DNA of 64,000 bases from Blautia coccoides. GTDB taxonomy: Bacteria > Bacillota > Clostridia > Lachnospirales > Lachnospiraceae. The position numbers and the translations under genes were made by a program. The notes under the pieces are model-generated. The model made no database searches. It saw only the letters and a program-made list of their open reading frames with translations, and was not told where the DNA came from. Each line of letters opens with the position of its first letter. The stretch's first letter is position 1. The stretch covers positions 1,429,001-1,493,000 of the forward strand of contig NZ_CP136422.1 in assembly GCF_034355335.1 (NCBI RefSeq), given 5' to 3'. Below are positions 61,541 through 64,000 of this stretch, one piece after another.

Positions 61541-64000
61541 ATGTTAAAGATCAGCACGGTCAAAGAAAACTGCTTTCTGGCAATGTATCAGCGGGGGAAG
61601 CGGATTGCCGAGGAAAAGGCCTACAAAAGTTTCCTGATCGAGGAAATTTCAGAGGATACAAAAGAAGTGAGTGCACAGGTAAAGGGCAGTGGCAGCAAAT
61701 GGTATGATGTGACAGTAACCTTTGACGCCCATGATGATATTACGGACTATGTATGTGACTGTTCGGCATATGGCAATTACTTTGGCATGTGCAAGCACTG
61801 TGTAGCTCTGGCCCTCGCCTACCGGGACACCCAAAAGCCCCCGGAGCGTCAGGAAATCGTGGACTTTCCCGTGGGAGGCCCCAGAAAACGCGAAACATCA
61901 GATACGCTGAAAAATACCATAGCAAAGTATGCTGTGCGCAATAATGCCTATCTGTTGGGGGAATATTACGGTCAGATCCGTCTGGAACCGGTCATCACAT
62001 CCTCATACAATTCCTACCATATAGAGTTTAAAATAGGTACACGCAAACTGTATGTCCTGAAAAACATATGTAAAATGCTGGACAGTGTGGAATACGGTAA
62101 ATATGATTCGTACGGCAAAAATCTGGGGTTTATCCATGACCGCTCCGCATTTACCCCGGAAGCCCTCACCTGGATCGATCTTCTGTCTGATTATTTGAAA
62201 ACACAGTATAATAATCTGGAATTCAGTTCCCAGGTGTACAGCTCCAGCTTCCGCAGCATTTCACTGAACAGCTACGGAATAGACAAAGTTCTGCAAAAAT
62301 ATATGGACCAGACCATTGAGATAGACGGAACCCCTTATCAGGTCAGACGCGGCAATCCGGAGATCAAGATGGAAATCGTTAAAACAGAGGAGCAGGGAGC
62401 CAGCATTTATCTGCATTCCCCTAAGTGGATAAAAGGAAATATTCACGATTATCTTCAGAAAGACGGTATTATTTACCAGTGCACACCTGACTTTTCAGCG
62501 GATATGATGCCCATTGTCAAAGCCCTGAACACGGATAATGTACAGCATTATGCATTTCAGTCCAGGGAGCGTTCCGTTTTTCTGAATCAGGAGGACTATA
62601 CCGCGTTCTGCGGGACACTGCTGCCTGTTTTGGAACAGTATGCGGATATTCAGATGAACGATATTGATTTTGATGAGTATCAGCCCAAAGAGGCCGAGTG
62701 CAGTGTGTACTTAAGCATAGATGAAGAATACCGGGATGCCATTCGGATGCGGGCGGAGGCAGTCTATGGAAATACAGTCTATGATCTGTTCGCAGAGATA
62801 GAACCGGCCAGTCAGTACCGTGACGTGCAGAGGGAAGACGCTCTGAAAAAATGTCTGGAAGTATATTTTGACATGGAAGAGAAGAACGGGGAAATCTATG
62901 GGGTTTGTGTAAAAGAGGAAAAAATATATGATCTTCTGGAACAGGGATTTCCCAAGATCCGTGAACTGGCAGCCCTTTTTGTGGATGACAAGATAAAGAG
63001 AATGCGGATTCTCCCCGCCCCGAAAGTCAACATCGGCATAGGCATGTCCGGAGATCTGCTGGATCTGGATATCCGGGTGGAAGATATGGATCTGCGGGAG
63101 ATGGAGCAGATCCTATCCGGATACCGCAGGCGGAGAAAGTATTACCGCCTGAAAAATGGGGATTTCATCAGTCTTGAGGACAATGGCCTTTCTCTCATAT
63201 CTGAGCTGTCCCAGGGGCTTGGGTTTGACAAAAATGATTTCGCCAAAGGCAGCTTTACTGCTCCCAAGTACCGGGCTTCCTACATAGCGGAGACCCTGAA
63301 AGCACAGCCGGGCAAGGTGGATGCCAGAAGAAGTCCGGAATTCAAACGGCTCATCCGTGAGATGAACAGCTATCAGGACAATGATTTTGAGATTCCCCAG
63401 GAACTTAAGGCAGAACTCAGGGAATATCAGAAGAACGGCTTCCGCTGGCTGGCCATGCTGTCCCAGTGGGGATTCGGGGGAATCCTGGCGGATGATATGG
63501 GACTTGGAAAGACTCTTCAGGTTATCACACTGTTGGAAATGAAAAAAGAGGGCGCCCTCATCGTGTGCCCGGCATCTCTGGTCTATAACTGGGAGAGCGA
63601 GCTTGGCCGGTTCGCGCCGGACCTTTCTGTCGCAGTGGCTGTGGGCAGCAGTCAGCAGAGAGAGGAGATCATAAAAAGTGCATCTGGATCGGATATACTG
63701 GTGACTTCCTATGATCTGTTGAAGCGGGATGCGGAGCTGTATAAAGGGAGAACCTTTCCCTATATGGTCATAGATGAGGCTCAATATATTAAAAACGCAG
63801 GTACCCAGACGGCAAAAGCGGTGAAGCAAGTGCAGGCTGTCCACCGTCTTGCGCTGACGGGAACTCCTATAGAGAACCGCCTCAGTGACTTGTGGAGTAT
63901 ATTTGACTTTATCATGCCGGGATATCTCTATAGCTATAAAAAGTTCCGGGAAGAGCTGGAACAGCCCATTGTACAGAATGAGGACAAAAATGTCATGGAA
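61541..64000 (+). CDS. SWIM zinc-finger SNF2-family helicase, truncated by window end
   Basis: An open frame of 820 codons runs to the last base, so the C-terminal helicase part is missing from the window. Residues about 50-95 hold a SWIM zinc motif (CDC, then CKHC). A long middle region follows. Helicase motifs begin near 645: ILADDMGLGKT (Walker A, motif I), VCPASLVYNWESEL (Ia), VIDEAQYIKN (DEAQ, motif II) and ALTGTPIENRLSDLW (motif III). Family proteins move on double-stranded DNA with ATP hydrolysis; the role in Firmicutes is unsettled. AGAGGGAAGA precedes the ATG. It is 52 bases after the DUF218 gene and may be cotranscribed. Confidence 0.93.
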   Translation, partial: MLKISTVKENCFLAMYQRGKRIAEEKAYKSFLIEEISEDTKEVSAQVKGSGSKWYDVTVTFDAHDDITDYVCDCSAYGNYFGMCKHCVALALAYRDTQKPPERQEIVDFPVGGPRKRETSDTLKNTIAKYAVRNNAYLLGEYYGQIRLEPVITSSYNSYHIEFKIGTRKLYVLKNICKMLDSVEYGKYDSYGKNLGFIHDRSAFTPEALTWIDLLSDYLKTQYNNLEFSSQVYSSSFRSISLNSYGIDKVLQKYMDQTIEIDGTPYQVRRGNPEIKMEIVKTEEQGASIYLHSPKWIKGNIHDYLQKDGIIYQCTPDFSADMMPIVKALNTDNVQHYAFQSRERSVFLNQEDYTAFCGTLLPVLEQYADIQMNDIDFDEYQPKEAECSVYLSIDEEYRDAIRMRAEAVYGNTVYDLFAEIEPASQYRDVQREDALKKCLEVYFDMEEKNGEIYGVCVKEEKIYDLLEQGFPKIRELAALFVDDKIKRMRILPAPKVNIGIGMSGDLLDLDIRVEDMDLREMEQILSGYRRRRKYYRLKNGDFISLEDNGLSLISELSQGLGFDKNDFAKGSFTAPKYRASYIAETLKAQPGKVDARRSPEFKRLIREMNSYQDNDFEIPQELKAELREYQKNGFRWLAMLSQWGFGGILADDMGLGKTLQVITLLEMKKEGALIVCPASLVYNWESELGRFAPDLSVAVAVGSSQQREEIIKSASGSDILVTSYDLLKRDAELYKGRTFPYMVIDEAQYIKNAGTQTAKAVKQVQAVHRLALTGTPIENRLSDLWSIFDFIMPGYLYSYKKFREELEQPIVQNEDKNVME

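Overview
The window looks like a chromosome segment of a low-to-mid GC gut Clostridium relative, most likely a Lachnospiraceae (Blautia-like) anaerobe. The signs are strong AGGAGG ribosome sites, many AraC, LacI and YesMN regulators, several CUT1 and ribose-type sugar ABC systems, GH78, GH94 and GH109-like enzymes, and a TG-D type surface anchor. No rRNA, tRNA or CRISPR array was seen. The assignment rests on gene content and recognised protein families only; nothing was searched.

Layout. 0-7 kb: a UroD-like protein, an ECF sigma factor with its DUF4179 anti-sigma partner, purA, a membrane-anchored HAD phosphatase and an M14 peptidase. 7-12 kb: a LysR regulator divergent from an operon of an aromatic-amino-acid-lyase-fold enzyme that lacks the MIO-forming Ala-Ser-Gly, a BCCT betaine-type transporter and an ornithine-cyclodeaminase-family enzyme. 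12-21 kb: acylphosphatase, cupin, AraC, a sugar kinase/aldolase pair, a small EamA transporter, an alpha-L-rhamnosidase with a divergent AraC, and a gene-free 0.5 kb stretch with a consensus promoter and a strong terminator (candidate noncoding RNA). 21-26 kb: an ABC-2 exporter whose ATPase gene is broken, DUF169 and a second UroD-like protein. 26-38 kb: an oligosaccharide locus (AraC, two lipoprotein solute-binding proteins, GH94-type phosphorylase, two permeases, YesM/YesN two-component system). 38-45 kb: a SurA/PrsA-like lipid- or membrane-anchored foldase and a 1,941-residue beta-helix surface protein built from a duplicated module.

45-55.5 kb is the most coherent system. Two paralogous Gfo/Idh/MocA dehydrogenases resembling levoglucosan dehydrogenase, two xylose-isomerase-like TIM-barrel proteins and a ribose-type ABC importer lie in two divergent units. 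Each unit has a near-consensus promoter followed by a TTTGCGCAAA palindrome. A similar palindrome sits at the promoter of a double-length LacI regulator, whose C-terminal half is homologous to the solute-binding protein of the same importer. I infer a 3-keto-sugar (oxidation, beta-elimination, hydration, reduction) pathway under a regulator with two sugar-sensing domains.

55-64 kb is more disturbed: a lipoprotein, an in-frame chimera of a LacI N-terminus with the C-terminus of a tyrosine recombinase followed by three 11-bp tandem repeats, an AraC/GH109-like pair, a SEC-C protein, a 134-bp MITE-like element with 15-bp inverted ends and an exact 8-bp target duplication, a YdcF-like protein, and the start of a SWIM/SNF2 helicase that runs off the window.
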